Shown here: in pieces, positions 26,807 through 35,268 of the stretch
How the letters are laid out: each line of letters opens with the position of its first letter
How positions within the stretch are numbered: position 1 is the stretch's first letter
Assembly: GCA_033795365.1 (NCBI GenBank)
Contig: JARYGU010000003.1
Span: 248,001 to 312,000, forward strand
Direction of reading: 5' to 3'
Origin: JARYGU01 sp033795365
GTDB lineage: Bacteria; Pseudomonadota; Alphaproteobacteria; Rhizobiales; Rhizobiaceae
Length of the DNA: 64,000 nt
Made by a program: the position numbers and the translations under genes
Notes under the pieces: generated by a model
What the model saw: the letters and a program-made list of their open reading frames with translations, nothing else
Told to the model about the DNA's origin: nothing
Database searches by the model: none

Positions 26807-27838
26807 TCACTGCATCTCCCGCCTGTTGAGCAGCGTCGTGGCCGAAACCACGAGCAGGATCAGGAGCCCCTGGACGCCGCTGACGAGCGTGCTCGATATG
26901 TTGAGAAGCTGAAAGCCGTTGATCAGAAAGCCGACGAACAGGGCGGAGAGCAGCGTTCCCGTGACGGTCGGCACCAGCCGGCGCGAGAAGACGGTTCCGA
27001 GCAGCGCGGTCACCACCACCGGCAGCAGCATCTCGCCGGCGCCCGTCGTGCTGCCGCTCAGATAGGATGCCGAGAGAATGCCCGCGACCCCGCCGCAAAA
27101 TCCGCTCGCGACGAACGAGCCTGCCACGAACGGCCTGACGGAGAGCCCCGCGGCACGTGCGGCCTCGGGGAATTCCCCGACGGCATAGAGCCGAAGGCCG
27201 AAGGGCGTGTTCTGAACTATGAGGGCAACGATCGCGGTGAAGCCGACGAGCACATAAGCAAGGGCGGGTATGCCGAAGGGACCGAGCGCCGATAGGATGG
27301 AGAGGAAATCGGACGCCGCCGGAATGACGGTGTTCTGGGTCAGTACCAGCTCGAACCCGGCGACGACATTCATCACGGCGAGCGTCGCGAGCAGCGGTAT
27401 GATGCCGGCAAGCACCACCGCGGCCGCATTGACGGCCCCGACCGCAAGTCCCGTCGCCAGCGCACCGGCGATCGCCGCCGCATCGCCATGCCCCGCCTGC
27501 GACAGGGTGGCGTAAACGGCAGCGCTCAGCCCCATATTGGCCGCGAGCGAGAGATCCATGCCGCCCGTGACGACATTCGAACCGCCGGCGATCATGACGA
27601 TGGTCAGACCGATGACGAGCACGCCGGGGATCGCCGACTGCGCCAACACGTTGCCTATGTTGCCGGCCGTGAAAAAGAACGGTGCGGAGACGGCGAAGAA
27701 GACGAAGACCGCGATGAAAGCGAGGATCGCGCCGCCGCGCAGCAGGAACGGCGCAAGGCGGCGCAGAAGTTCGGGATCGCGCTTTGCCGCACCCTCTTGC
27801 GTGTCGGCATAGGAGGAAAGGTCTGTGTCAACCGACAT
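26807..27838 (-). CDS. CUT2-type ABC transporter permease (RbsC family), first copy
   Basis: Protein of 343 aa with a cytoplasmic N-terminus (MSVDTDLSSYADTQEG) and about nine spans. The RbsC family motif reads VTGGMDLSLAANMGLS. The C-terminus ISSTLVSGVQGLLILLVV is typical. The start overlaps the end of the ATPase gene by 11 bp; the alternative upstream frame lies wholly inside that gene. It pairs with the permease gene 1 bp downstream. Confidence 0.85.
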   Translation of the reverse strand: MSVDTDLSSYADTQEGAAKRDPELLRRLAPFLLRGGAILAFIAVFVFFAVSAPFFFTAGNIGNVLAQSAIPGVLVIGLTIVMIAGGSNVVTGGMDLSLAANMGLSAAVYATLSQAGHGDAAAIAGALATGLAVGAVNAAAVVLAGIIPLLATLAVMNVVAGFELVLTQNTVIPAASDFLSILSALGPFGIPALAYVLVGFTAIVALIVQNTPFGLRLYAVGEFPEAARAAGLSVRPFVAGSFVASGFCGGVAGILSASYLSGSTTGAGEMLLPVVVTALLGTVFSRRLVPTVTGTLLSALFVGFLINGFQLLNISSTLVSGVQGLLILLVVSATTLLNRREMQ

Positions 27839-29372
27839 GGCGAAGGGTCTCCGATGCGCCGGCGACCGCCGCCAGGATCCGATCGGCGGAAGTCTCGGAC
27901 GAAACGAACTCGCGGACGATCCGGCCGCGGAACATGACCAGCGTGCGGTCCGTGATGCCGACGAGCTCGTCGAGATCGGAGGAAAGGACCAGGACACCCG
28001 CGCCGCGCGCGGCGAGCTCGCCGATCAGGGTGTAGATCTCGATCTTCGCCGCGATGTCCACGCCGACGGTCGGCTCGTCCAGGATGTAGATTTCCGAATG
28101 GCGGCTCAGCCATTTCGCAATCGCCACCTTCTGCTGGTTGCCGCCGGAAAGCGTTTTGACCAGGGCGTCGCTGCCGTTCGTCTTTATCTGGAGACGGTCG
28201 ACGAGATTTTCGGCCTGCAGGATTTCCGCCGTGCGGTCGAGAAAGCCGAAGCGCGTGAAACGGCTCAGGCTTGCAAGCGTGGCATTTTCGGCGACGCTGA
28301 GATCCAGAGCGACACCGTGGCGGCGGCGGTCTTCCGGCACGAGTGCCAGCTTGTTGCGCGCGGCCGCCGCCGGACTTGCCGTCCAGACCACCTTGCCATT
28401 GACCTCGACCGTTCCTTCGCCGGACTGCTCAAGGCCGAACAGGGTACGCACCAGCTCCTTCGCGCCCGAGCCGAGCAGGCCTGTCAGTCCGAGAATCTCG
28501 CCCTTATGCAAGGAGAAGGTGACGCCTTCATACCGGCCGGGAGAAGAAAGACCCTCCACCTTGAGCACGGTGCCGCCGATCGCGACCTCGCGCTTGGGGT
28601 AGAGTTCGCTCACGTCGCGGTTGACCATGAGCGCTCCGATCTCGGCGGCGGATGTCTCGCCGATCTCGAGCGTTGCGACATCGCGGCCGTTGCGCAGCAC
28701 CGTGACGGCATCGCAAAGCTCCTCGATCTCGTTCAGGTAATGCGAGATGTAGACGACCGTGATGCCCTCGTCGCGCAGACGGCGGATGAGCCGGAAAAGG
28801 ATTTCAGCCTCGCGGTGCACGAGCGCGGCCGTCGGTTCGTCGAAGACGAGGACCTTCGGCTGGTTCAGCAGCGCGCGCGTGATCTGGATGATCTGCTTTT
28901 CAGCGGTCGACAGCTCGGCGATCAGCGCGGAGTTGGGCAGGCGCAGCCCGAAATAGCGGCCGAGGATTTCGGCGGCGCGGCGCTGCATCAGCCGCCGGTC
29001 GAGGAACGGCGTGCCGGGAATTCGGGGCTCGCGTCCGAGGAACAGAGCCTCGCCAACCGTAAAACTCGGCACGAGAAGACGATCCTGATGAATGAAGTGG
29101 ATGCCGAGCTCCTCGACAAGATGCGGCGTCAGCCGGTCATAGGGCTTGCCTTCGATCTCGATCTCGCCGGCGTCCTGGCGGTGAAGGCCGGCAAGAAGCT
29201 TTATCAGGGTCGACTTGCCGGCGCCGTTCTGGCCGACGAGGCCATGAATCGTGCCGCGGCGCACGGAAAGCGATGCCCCCGACAGGGCTGTCGAACCGCC
29301 GAAATGCTTGACGATTCCCTCAAGGCGAATGACCTCGCCGCTCCTTACGACCGTTCCTGCGGCGTCGGACAT
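27828..29372 (-). CDS. CUT2-type ABC transporter ATP-binding protein (RbsA family, two ATPase domains)
   Basis: Protein of 514 aa made of two ABC domains in tandem. The first has an intact Walker A (GQNGAGKST) and Walker B (VLVFDEPTAAL). The second has the degenerate site usual in this family (GLLGSGAKE) with LSGGNQQK and IYILDEPTVGVD. It energises import by the two RbsC-like permeases encoded just downstream. It follows the binding-protein gene by 69 bp. Confidence 0.9.
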   Translation of the reverse strand: MSDAAGTVVRSGEVIRLEGIVKHFGGSTALSGASLSVRRGTIHGLVGQNGAGKSTLIKLLAGLHRQDAGEIEIEGKPYDRLTPHLVEELGIHFIHQDRLLVPSFTVGEALFLGREPRIPGTPFLDRRLMQRRAAEILGRYFGLRLPNSALIAELSTAEKQIIQITRALLNQPKVLVFDEPTAALVHREAEILFRLIRRLRDEGITVVYISHYLNEIEELCDAVTVLRNGRDVATLEIGETSAAEIGALMVNRDVSELYPKREVAIGGTVLKVEGLSSPGRYEGVTFSLHKGEILGLTGLLGSGAKELVRTLFGLEQSGEGTVEVNGKVVWTASPAAAARNKLALVPEDRRRHGVALDLSVAENATLASLSRFTRFGFLDRTAEILQAENLVDRLQIKTNGSDALVKTLSGGNQQKVAIAKWLSRHSEIYILDEPTVGVDIAAKIEIYTLIGELAARGAGVLVLSSDLDELVGITDRTLVMFRGRIVREFVSSETSADRILAAVAGASETLRHVG

Positions 29373-29404
29373 CTGCCTTCTCCTTTCAACAACCGCAAAG
29401 CCAA

Positions 29405-29425
29405 GGTCCGATCCCGGACCGGACC
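29405..29425 (-). terminator. Intercistronic hairpin after the CUT2 binding-protein gene
   Basis: GGTCCG and CGGACC arms with a 9-nt loop, followed on the minus strand by TTGGCTTTG, lie between the binding-protein stop and the ATPase start. It is a likely partial attenuator or RNA-stabilising element, not a full terminator. Confidence 0.35.
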
Positions 29426-29441
29426 CGTCGAAAGCGACGGA

Positions 29442-30452
29442 TCAACCGATGCCGAGCTTCTTCGTGACCTCGCCGACGGTTTCCTTGTTGGCAAGGAGTG
29501 CCGGAACATAGGTCTCGCGCGGCAGAGTTTCGCCGGCGAGCTGGCGTGCGACGTTCCGGATCGCGGTGCGGCCGATCTCAGCCGGCTGCTGGGCGGCATT
29601 GCCGGCGGCGGGAGAATTCGGGTCCGCCAGAAGCTGCAGGACCTCCGGGCTGCCGTCGACACCGTAGGTTCTGATTTCCGTGCGGCCCGCCGCCGTCAGC
29701 GCCTGCGTTGCGCCGAGCTGCGGAATGTCCCATGCGGACCAGACGGCCTTGATCGATCCTTTTTCCGGATATTTGTTGAGGATGGCCGTGATCTGCGTGA
29801 AAGCGTCCTGCACCGTGTTCGGGATGACGTCGCGCAGTTCCGGCTGGACGATCTTCACCTTCGGGAAATATTTGATGACGTTGACAAGCTGGTCGTAGCG
29901 GATCGCGCAGGGCGTCACGCCGTAAAAGCCGTTGAAGACGACGATGTCGCCCTCGCCTCCGATATCGGCGACGAGCTGGAGCGCAAGATCCTTGCCGATG
30001 CCCCAATTGTCCGAGGTGGTGTTGTTCAGCGAATTGGTGGAGCCGACATCGATCGTCAGAACCGGGATCCCGGCATCGCGCGCCCGCTTCAGCCAGGGAT
30101 CGATAACCGAGAGCGTGCCGAGCGTCTGGACGATGGCATCAGGCTTCTGCGCGACCAGCGTCTGAAGCTGGGAGACGAGCTTGCCGTCGTTGCGGCCGGC
30201 ATCCACCGCAATCGGCTCGCCCCCGAGCCGCTTCACCTCCTCAATCTGGGCATTATAGGCCTGGAGGTCGAAATAGTGGTCCGTTCCGGTGGCGCTGATG
30301 CCGATCCGCCTGCCCTTCAACGACAGTTCCGCTTCGGCAAGCGCCGGGCGATGGCCGAGCAGACTGGCCCCCGCCAATGCGGCACCCGTCACCGCCGTGA
30401 GCTTCAGGATATCGCGGCGCCCGATCCCGCCTCTTGTGGATTGTCCTGTCAT
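29442..30452 (-). CDS. CUT2-type ABC transporter substrate-binding protein (RbsB family)
   Basis: Protein of 336 aa with a Tat-type signal (GRRDILKLTAVTGAALAG). The periplasmic-binding-protein fold shows KGRRIGISATGTDHYFDLQAY, DAIVQTLGTLSVIDPWL and a hinge near SAWDIPQLGATQA. It delivers a small substrate to the CUT2 transporter. A Tat signal is unusual for ribose-type binding proteins, which mostly use Sec. It is the first gene of an operon that ends with the SfnB-like monooxygenase. An AT-rich palindrome lies 26 bp upstream. Confidence 0.85.
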   Translation of the reverse strand: MTGQSTRGGIGRRDILKLTAVTGAALAGASLLGHRPALAEAELSLKGRRIGISATGTDHYFDLQAYNAQIEEVKRLGGEPIAVDAGRNDGKLVSQLQTLVAQKPDAIVQTLGTLSVIDPWLKRARDAGIPVLTIDVGSTNSLNNTTSDNWGIGKDLALQLVADIGGEGDIVVFNGFYGVTPCAIRYDQLVNVIKYFPKVKIVQPELRDVIPNTVQDAFTQITAILNKYPEKGSIKAVWSAWDIPQLGATQALTAAGRTEIRTYGVDGSPEVLQLLADPNSPAAGNAAQQPAEIGRTAIRNVARQLAGETLPRETYVPALLANKETVGEVTKKLGIG

Positions 30453-30477
30453 TTTCCGTCCCCGATCATCTACATTG

Positions 30478-30493
30478 ATATTCTATAGAATAT
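30478..30493. promoter_or_regulatory. AT-rich palindrome upstream of the CUT2 operon
   Basis: ATATTCTATAGAATAT is a perfect 16-bp palindrome, flanked by TCTACAT on the left and ATGTAGA on the right, so the symmetry extends further with a short bulge. It lies 26 bp ahead of the binding-protein ATG, the right place for a repressor or activator site. A related string (TATAGATTATATG) occurs 54 bp before the monooxygenase start at 23332. Confidence 0.5.
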
Positions 30494-30619
30494 GTAGAAA
30501 TTTAGCGGCGACGAGGAAGGAATTTCCAAAAGCGGATAAGTGTTCGACAAAATGCCTGCTAACGAACGGTAAAGGCGGAACAAAAATTATCCGCGGCCAA
30601 AGGTCGGGGAAATCAGATG

Positions 30620-30654
30620 AAAAAAGCCGGGTGCGCGCGCCCCCGGCTTTTTTT
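30620..30654. terminator. Bidirectional intrinsic terminator
   Basis: GCCGGG (30626-30631) pairs with CCCGGC (30642-30647); an A-run precedes and seven Ts follow. It terminates the minus-strand DUF992 gene ending at 30700 and would also work on the plus strand. Confidence 0.85.
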
Positions 30655-30699
30655 CTTTGGGAAACCTTCAGGGAATTCCCAATCGGTTTACGGCATCAT

Positions 30700-31233
30700 T
30701 CAGTTGACGGAGGTCAGCGTCATCGACGTGCCGGTTGCGGCGACATTGAGGCCGAGCTGGCCCGTCACGCTGACTGTCTGAAGATGGATCGAACCCGACG
30801 TGCCGCCGACCAGAATGTTCGCGCCGACACCGGCACCCACCGTCGCTTCCGCCGTTGCGCCCTGATAGATGCCGCCGAGCGAGCCGCGATGATAACCGGC
30901 CGTCGGTGCGAACACGGCCCAGATCAACCGGCTGCGGGTGGTGAAGCCAAGATCGACGCCAAGCTTGCGGATCGCACCGCTATAATGATCCTCGAGTTCG
31001 CCGCCATTGACCGAACGGAAGACGCAATCGACCTCCTTTGCCGACCCGAGGACATAGCCGAGACCGCCGCCGATGGTGCAATCGAGATAACCGATCTTCA
31101 CGCCGTTGCGCACGTCCGGCTCGCGATAGGGCTCACGCTCCTGGTAGGTCACCGCATCCGCCGCGTTTGTGGTCACTCCGCTGGCGAGAACCGGCAAGGC
31201 TGCTGCGAGCGCAATAACGATGGTCTTTTTCAT
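30700..31233 (-). CDS. DUF992 exported protein
   Basis: Protein of 177 aa with a Sec signal (MKKTIVIALAAALPVLASG). The mature part carries KIGYLDCTIGGGLGYVLGSAKEVDCVF and GGIYQGATAEATVGAGVGANILVGG, typical of DUF992, a periplasmic or surface protein family of Rhizobiales with unknown role. The two cysteines may form a disulphide. The ATG at 31233 is set by GGAGAGACG upstream and the signal peptide. It has its own terminator, so it is monocistronic. Confidence 0.82.
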   Translation of the reverse strand: MKKTIVIALAAALPVLASGVTTNAADAVTYQEREPYREPDVRNGVKIGYLDCTIGGGLGYVLGSAKEVDCVFRSVNGGELEDHYSGAIRKLGVDLGFTTRSRLIWAVFAPTAGYHRGSLGGIYQGATAEATVGAGVGANILVGGTSGSIHLQTVSVTGQLGLNVAATGTSMTLTSVN

Positions 31234-31554
31234 TTCGTCTCTCCTTTTCAGGTCGTGACCGACGGGGCGGTTGGAACTTGCCCTGGCGATTCGAATGGGC
31301 ATAACGATTGGCAATGAAAATCGATCCATTGAGACTGTTTGAGGGCAGGAATCCGTTTGTACCGGCTGTTTCACGCGGAATTCATCACGCCAACTGCGAT
31401 CATGGCCAAACTGGCTTCCGCCATCCGCCGATCGCCTAAAAAAATTGCGAGCCGATGTCGGCATCGGGCAATGTCGGGCGTCCTCTGGTCGCAAGCCGAA
31501 CCGGCGATAGCTATCGTCGACCGGCGCCGCTCCGATCAGTTCTAAAGCAACGGG
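31234..31554. other. Divergent intergenic region (DUF992 / MFS)
   Basis: About 320 bp with no convincing gene on either strand. It must carry the promoters of both flanking genes. I see no strong repeat or terminator. A run of six A residues at 31438-31443 marks the AT-richest point. Confidence 0.4.
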
Positions 31555-32766
31555 ATGTCGAACATGAGTCATTCTTATCGTTGGATCATCGTCGGCGCAG
31601 GCGCGCTGATGACCTGCGTCGCTCTCGGCGCGATGTTTTCACTGGCGATCTTCCTCGAGCCGATGACGGCCGAAACGGGCTGGTCGCGCGCCGGTATTTC
31701 CAGCGCGATGACGCTCAACTTTCTGGTCATGGGCGTCGGCGGCTTCCTATGGGGAGCGGCGACGGATCGCTTCGGGGCGCGGATCGTCGTTCTTATCGGC
31801 GCCGTACTACTGGGGCTCGCCCTCGTGCTGGCCAGCCGAACCGGTTCGCTCCTCACGTTCCAGTTGACCTACGGCGTCCTGGTGGGCCTTTCCGCCAGCG
31901 CCTTCTTCGCCCCGATGATAGCGGTCACGACGGCATGGTTCGAGAAAAACCGCAGCCTTGCCGTCTCTCTCGTTTCGGCCGGCATGGGTGTTGCCCCGAT
32001 GACCGTGTCGCCGTTCGCGCGGTGGCTGATCACGGCCTATGACTGGCGCACCGCCATGCTGGCGATCGGCATCATGGCCTGGGTGCTGCTGTTGCCGGCC
32101 GCGATGCTGGTGCGCCAGCCTTCCACCGCTGCCGGAACGGCTCCCTCTTCCGAAACGGTGCCCGCCGCCGGCGCCCGGCCGCTCATGCAGGTCTTCCGTT
32201 CGCCGCAATTTCTCGTTCTCGGGCTCACGTTCTTCGCCTGCTGCGCCGCGCATTCCGGCCCGATCTTCCACATGGTGAGCTATGCCATGCTCTGCGGCGT
32301 CGGCCCGATGGCAGCCGTCAGCATCTACAGCATCGAAGGCCTGGCGGGGCTCGGCGGACGCGTGCTGTTCGGCGTGCTCGCCGACCGACTCGGCGTCAAG
32401 CCCGTTCTGATCGCGGGGCTCATGGTGCAGGCGGCCGCGATCGCGGCCTATCTCGTCGTCAGCGAGCTTGGCGAATTCTATGCGCTCGCCGTCATCTTCG
32501 GCGGCGCCTATGGCGGCGTGATGCCGCTCTATGCCGTGCTTGCCCGCGAATATTTCGGACCGCGCATCATCGGCACCGTATTCGGCGCCGCGACGATGCT
32601 CTCCAGCATCGGCATGGCTTTCGGTCCGCTGGCCGGCGGCTGGGTTTTCGATACGTTTTCCAATTACTCCTGGCTCTTCATCGGATCTGCGATGGTGGGG
32701 CTTGGCGCCGTTGCCGTGGCGCTCGCCTTTCCGCCGCTGCCGCGCACCAGACTTCAGCCGGCATAG
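31555..32766 (+). CDS. MFS transporter
   Basis: Protein of 403 aa with twelve predicted spans in two halves. The loop 2-3 motif reads GAATDRFGARIVV, and the equivalent in the second half is GVLADRLGVKPVL. It has the general features of monocarboxylate/oxalate-type (OFA-like) carriers, but no residue lets me name a substrate. The start may be 31555 or the second Met at 31564. It stands alone, convergent with the esterase gene. Confidence 0.82.
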   Translation: MSNMSHSYRWIIVGAGALMTCVALGAMFSLAIFLEPMTAETGWSRAGISSAMTLNFLVMGVGGFLWGAATDRFGARIVVLIGAVLLGLALVLASRTGSLLTFQLTYGVLVGLSASAFFAPMIAVTTAWFEKNRSLAVSLVSAGMGVAPMTVSPFARWLITAYDWRTAMLAIGIMAWVLLLPAAMLVRQPSTAAGTAPSSETVPAAGARPLMQVFRSPQFLVLGLTFFACCAAHSGPIFHMVSYAMLCGVGPMAAVSIYSIEGLAGLGGRVLFGVLADRLGVKPVLIAGLMVQAAAIAAYLVVSELGEFYALAVIFGGAYGGVMPLYAVLAREYFGPRIIGTVFGAATMLSSIGMAFGPLAGGWVFDTFSNYSWLFIGSAMVGLGAVAVALAFPPLPRTRLQPA

Positions 32767-32829
32767 GCGGTTGCAGCACGTCGTCCCTGTCCGTCCGGAC
32801 GGGGATGACGGTCGCATTTCGAAGTTCCA

Positions 32830-33738
32830 TCACTTTCGGAACAGGCCTCCGAGGAACTTCGTCGCTTCGGGCAATCCCGTTCGCCAGTAATCCCAGTCGT
32901 GGCCGCCCTCCCGCGCCATGAAGCGATGTTCTATCCCCATCTTCCGAAGCTTGAGGTGCAATTCGGCATTGCCGACGAAAAAGTCGTCATAGGAGCCGCA
33001 ATCGATATAGAAGCCGGTCTTTTTTATCTGCTCCGGCGGCACCTTTTCGACCAGATCAAGTACGCTGTTGGCATAATAGGGTGCGTTCAGCCTGTCCTTC
33101 CCCGTCAATCCGAGGCCCCAAGCCTTGCCGTAACGGCGGTCATAGCCCGCCTGGTCGAGTTCGACGATCTGGTGATCGGTGCGGAATGCGGCGCTCAACG
33201 CTGCGGCGCCGGCGAACATGTCGGGATGCTTCAGCGAAAAGGCCATCGCCGCATAACCGCCCATGGAGAGCCCGAGGATTCCGCGGTTTTCCTTGCCGGG
33301 AACGACGTCGTAGGTCTTCTCGACATAGGGCACGAATTCCTGAACGAACATGTCCTGCCAGCGGTAGCCGCCGTCGGCATCGTTCATGTAGTAGGTATTG
33401 AACTTGTTTTCCTCGTCGCGCCGGCCCTCGGGCGTAACGGCGATGAAAGGCGGAACCTCGCCGCTTTCGATCAGGCGGTCGAAGACGAGATTGGCGCTTC
33501 CATACTGATACCAGTCCGTGTTCTTGCCGTCTCCCCCGCCGTGCATGAGATGAATGACGGGATATTTCCGCTCGCCACTGACATAGCCCGGCGGCAGATA
33601 GAGCGTATATTCGACATCCTTGCCGAGGATCTGGCTTGGCATCTTCTGCCTTTCCAGAACCTTCCCCCGGTCGGCCGCGGCCGCCGACCCCAGCGAAACG
33701 ACACACAAAACAGCCAAAGCAAGAATGGTTTTGAACAT
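32830..33738 (-). CDS. Secreted esterase (putative esterase / EsteraseD family)
   Basis: Alpha/beta-hydrolase of 302 aa with a Sec signal (MFKTILALAVLCVVSLGSAAAA). The nucleophile is Ser158 in GLSMGG. An acidic residue in DCGSYDDFF (251/252) and His280 in EGGHDWDYW complete the likely triad. The oxyanion region is HLMHGGGDGKN. The family includes feruloyl/acetyl esterases and the antigen-85 fold, so removal of acyl groups from plant or cell-envelope glycans is plausible. The ATG at 33738 is preferred because the signal peptide begins there and AGGAGGACG precedes it. Confidence 0.8.
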   Translation of the reverse strand: MFKTILALAVLCVVSLGSAAAADRGKVLERQKMPSQILGKDVEYTLYLPPGYVSGERKYPVIHLMHGGGDGKNTDWYQYGSANLVFDRLIESGEVPPFIAVTPEGRRDEENKFNTYYMNDADGGYRWQDMFVQEFVPYVEKTYDVVPGKENRGILGLSMGGYAAMAFSLKHPDMFAGAAALSAAFRTDHQIVELDQAGYDRRYGKAWGLGLTGKDRLNAPYYANSVLDLVEKVPPEQIKKTGFYIDCGSYDDFFVGNAELHLKLRKMGIEHRFMAREGGHDWDYWRTGLPEATKFLGGLFRK

Positions 33739-33969
33739 CGACGTCCTCCTGTTGCCCGGTCGGCAGATAGGGGAAGGATCGCGGGTGTCAATCAGGACGG
33801 AAAAAATGGCGGCCCCGCCCGGGGACACAGGCGGGGCCTGACCAGCGGCTTTGGGGTTTTGGAGGGGACGCGTTCGCCGGCTGATCTGTCGTCCGAACAG
33901 CGCATCGGCGCAAAGGTTCCACTCTGCCTCGCGCAATCGAAGGATTGGCCGGACCGGCGCGATCGCGGC

Positions 33970-34104
33970 TCAGTTTATGGGAATGCGCAGCCCTCCGGAA
34001 TCCGGCGGGCGGGCATAGGTCGTGTTGTTCGCGGCGGTGCTTGCGCAGCCGGAAAGGGCCAGCAACGCTATTGCGGCAGCGGTCAGCAGAGCTTTGAACG
34101 GCAT
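33970..34104 (-). CDS. Very small lipoprotein (44 aa)
   Basis: MPFKALLTAAAIALLALSGC is a complete lipoprotein signal with lipobox LSGC; the mature peptide is only about 25 aa (CASTAANNTTYARPPDSGG...). The ribosome site CTGGAGAAG lies 4 nt upstream. Such short lipoproteins of the outer membrane are common in rhizobia and easily missed. Function unknown. Confidence 0.65.
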   Translation of the reverse strand: MPFKALLTAAAIALLALSGCASTAANNTTYARPPDSGGLRIPIN

Positions 34105-34351
34105 TTTCTTCTCCAGATTGCCCTTGCGGCCCATCCGCCCGGTCCCAGATGTCAGATATTCAATCTGCCCTGATTCTTCCCTCAGCGGAACAAAGGAAAC
34201 AGGCGACTGCCCGAAAATTCCGAAGCGTTGGACATAGCCATGAATCGTGGCAGCGCCTGTCCTGGCATTTGCGCTATGATATCAATCGACATTCAAGCCA
34301 CCTTTTTGGATGCATATGCGCAAATCCGCTGTCCTCGACGAAAGGCATCCA

Positions 34352-34525
34352 TCAGTCTCCCGTCGTCACCCCGTAGAAGACGATGAAGAGGTAAATGAGG
34401 AAGGCAGCCACGGCAACGCCTGCGATAAACCAGGCTAGTCCCTTGCCCGCAAGCAGCTTCCTTTCCTTGCGAGGGCTGCTGTCGGCGGATGGCGCCAGCG
34501 CCGGATCTTTGTCGGGGTCGCTCAT
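34352..34525 (-). CDS. Small single-span membrane protein (57 aa)
   Basis: MSDPDKDPALAPSADSSPRK forms a hydrophilic N-terminus followed by one span (GLAWFIAGVAVAAFLIYLFI) and a short tail ending TTGD. The start overlaps the stop of the preceding small gene (ATGA), so the two are translated together. It is last in a run of four tiny membrane-protein genes. Confidence 0.6.
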   Translation of the reverse strand: MSDPDKDPALAPSADSSPRKERKLLAGKGLAWFIAGVAVAAFLIYLFIVFYGVTTGD

Positions 34526-34647
34526 CCCGATACCTCGCCGGGCGTGTTGCCGAACAGGTAGTAGGCTGCGATGGCAAGGGCGATCATCAGGATGACCAGA
34601 ACGAAGACGATCATGCGGCCGCGCGCTTTTGGACCGGTGTCTCTCAT
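34522..34647 (-). CDS. Small single-span membrane protein (41 aa)
   Basis: MRDTGPKARGRMIVFVLVIL leads into one hydrophobic span (to about residue 29) and a short tail ending GEVSG. Its stop codon overlaps the next start. It begins 11 bp after the preceding small gene. Function unknown; the support is the overlap, spacing and hydrophobic pattern. Confidence 0.55.
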   Translation of the reverse strand: MRDTGPKARGRMIVFVLVILMIALAIAAYYLFGNTPGEVSG

Positions 34648-34658
34648 GCGGCCCTCGA

Positions 34659-34793
34659 TCATTCGGACTGATCAATGGCGCTGGGGGAAGGCTGCCCTCC
34701 TCCCGGTTCATTGGCGCCCGGCATCAGAAGCGCGAGGAGAACGATTACGATAGCGACGACAATCAGAGTGAAAATAGCGGTGCGACCTGTCAT
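34659..34793 (-). CDS. Small single-span membrane protein (44 aa)
   Basis: MTGRTAIFTLIVVAIVIVLL is almost all membrane span; the tail is rich in Gly, Pro and Ser. The ribosome site is GGAAGGATGCC. It is second in transcription order of the four small membrane genes. Function unknown. Confidence 0.55.
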   Translation of the reverse strand: MTGRTAIFTLIVVAIVIVLLALLMPGANEPGGGQPSPSAIDQSE

Positions 34794-34941
34794 GGCATCC
34801 TTCCTTTTCCGGCCATAACAAGTCCGCGCCGCGGAAGTTCCGTATCGCAGACCTGCCATTCGGCGCGTCGCCACCGTTGGCCGACCGGAGAATTCGCGGA
34901 GCCCCCGAGCCACTCCCGGTTGCGGCGAAGATCGCCGCCTG

Positions 34942-35064
34942 CTATTTCAGCCGTTGAAACGTGGGATGGCTTTCGCGTCGTGGAGGACCGATCCACAAAA
35001 GCAGCAGGATCGCCGATAGCGGCACGAGAGGCACGAGCAGCAACAGAAGCGACTCCAACAACAT
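34942..35064 (-). CDS. Small leucine-rich membrane protein (40 aa)
   Basis: MLLESLLLLLVPLVPLSAIL forms one leucine-rich span, followed by LLLWIG and a basic tail (PPRRESHPTFQRLK). AGGAGACAGGAAG precedes the ATG. An in-frame ATG eight codons upstream would add MARKGDRK. It is first of the four-gene run. The low complexity means chance cannot be excluded. Confidence 0.45.
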   Translation of the reverse strand: MLLESLLLLLVPLVPLSAILLLLWIGPPRRESHPTFQRLK

Positions 35065-35268
35065 CTTCCTGTCTCCTTTCCTCGCCATGATTTCAGAACC
35101 ATCCACAAAGCCGAAAGTTTCCGCCGACGCGGTAATGAGGTCGCGTCATTTTCTGCCGATCGCCAGTACAATCAGAGCGAACAGGGTCGAGTGCTTCAAA
35201 CGTAATGCGAACGGATTCGTCCGGCTGGGCGGCAAAAGAGAGCCGGACGCCTGGCCCGAGAAACCGGG

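Noticed and set aside
32767..32829. GTCCGTCCGGAC palindrome between the MFS and esterase genes as a terminator
   Set aside because: The stem is short and lacks a T-run on either strand, so it cannot be told from chance in GC-rich DNA.
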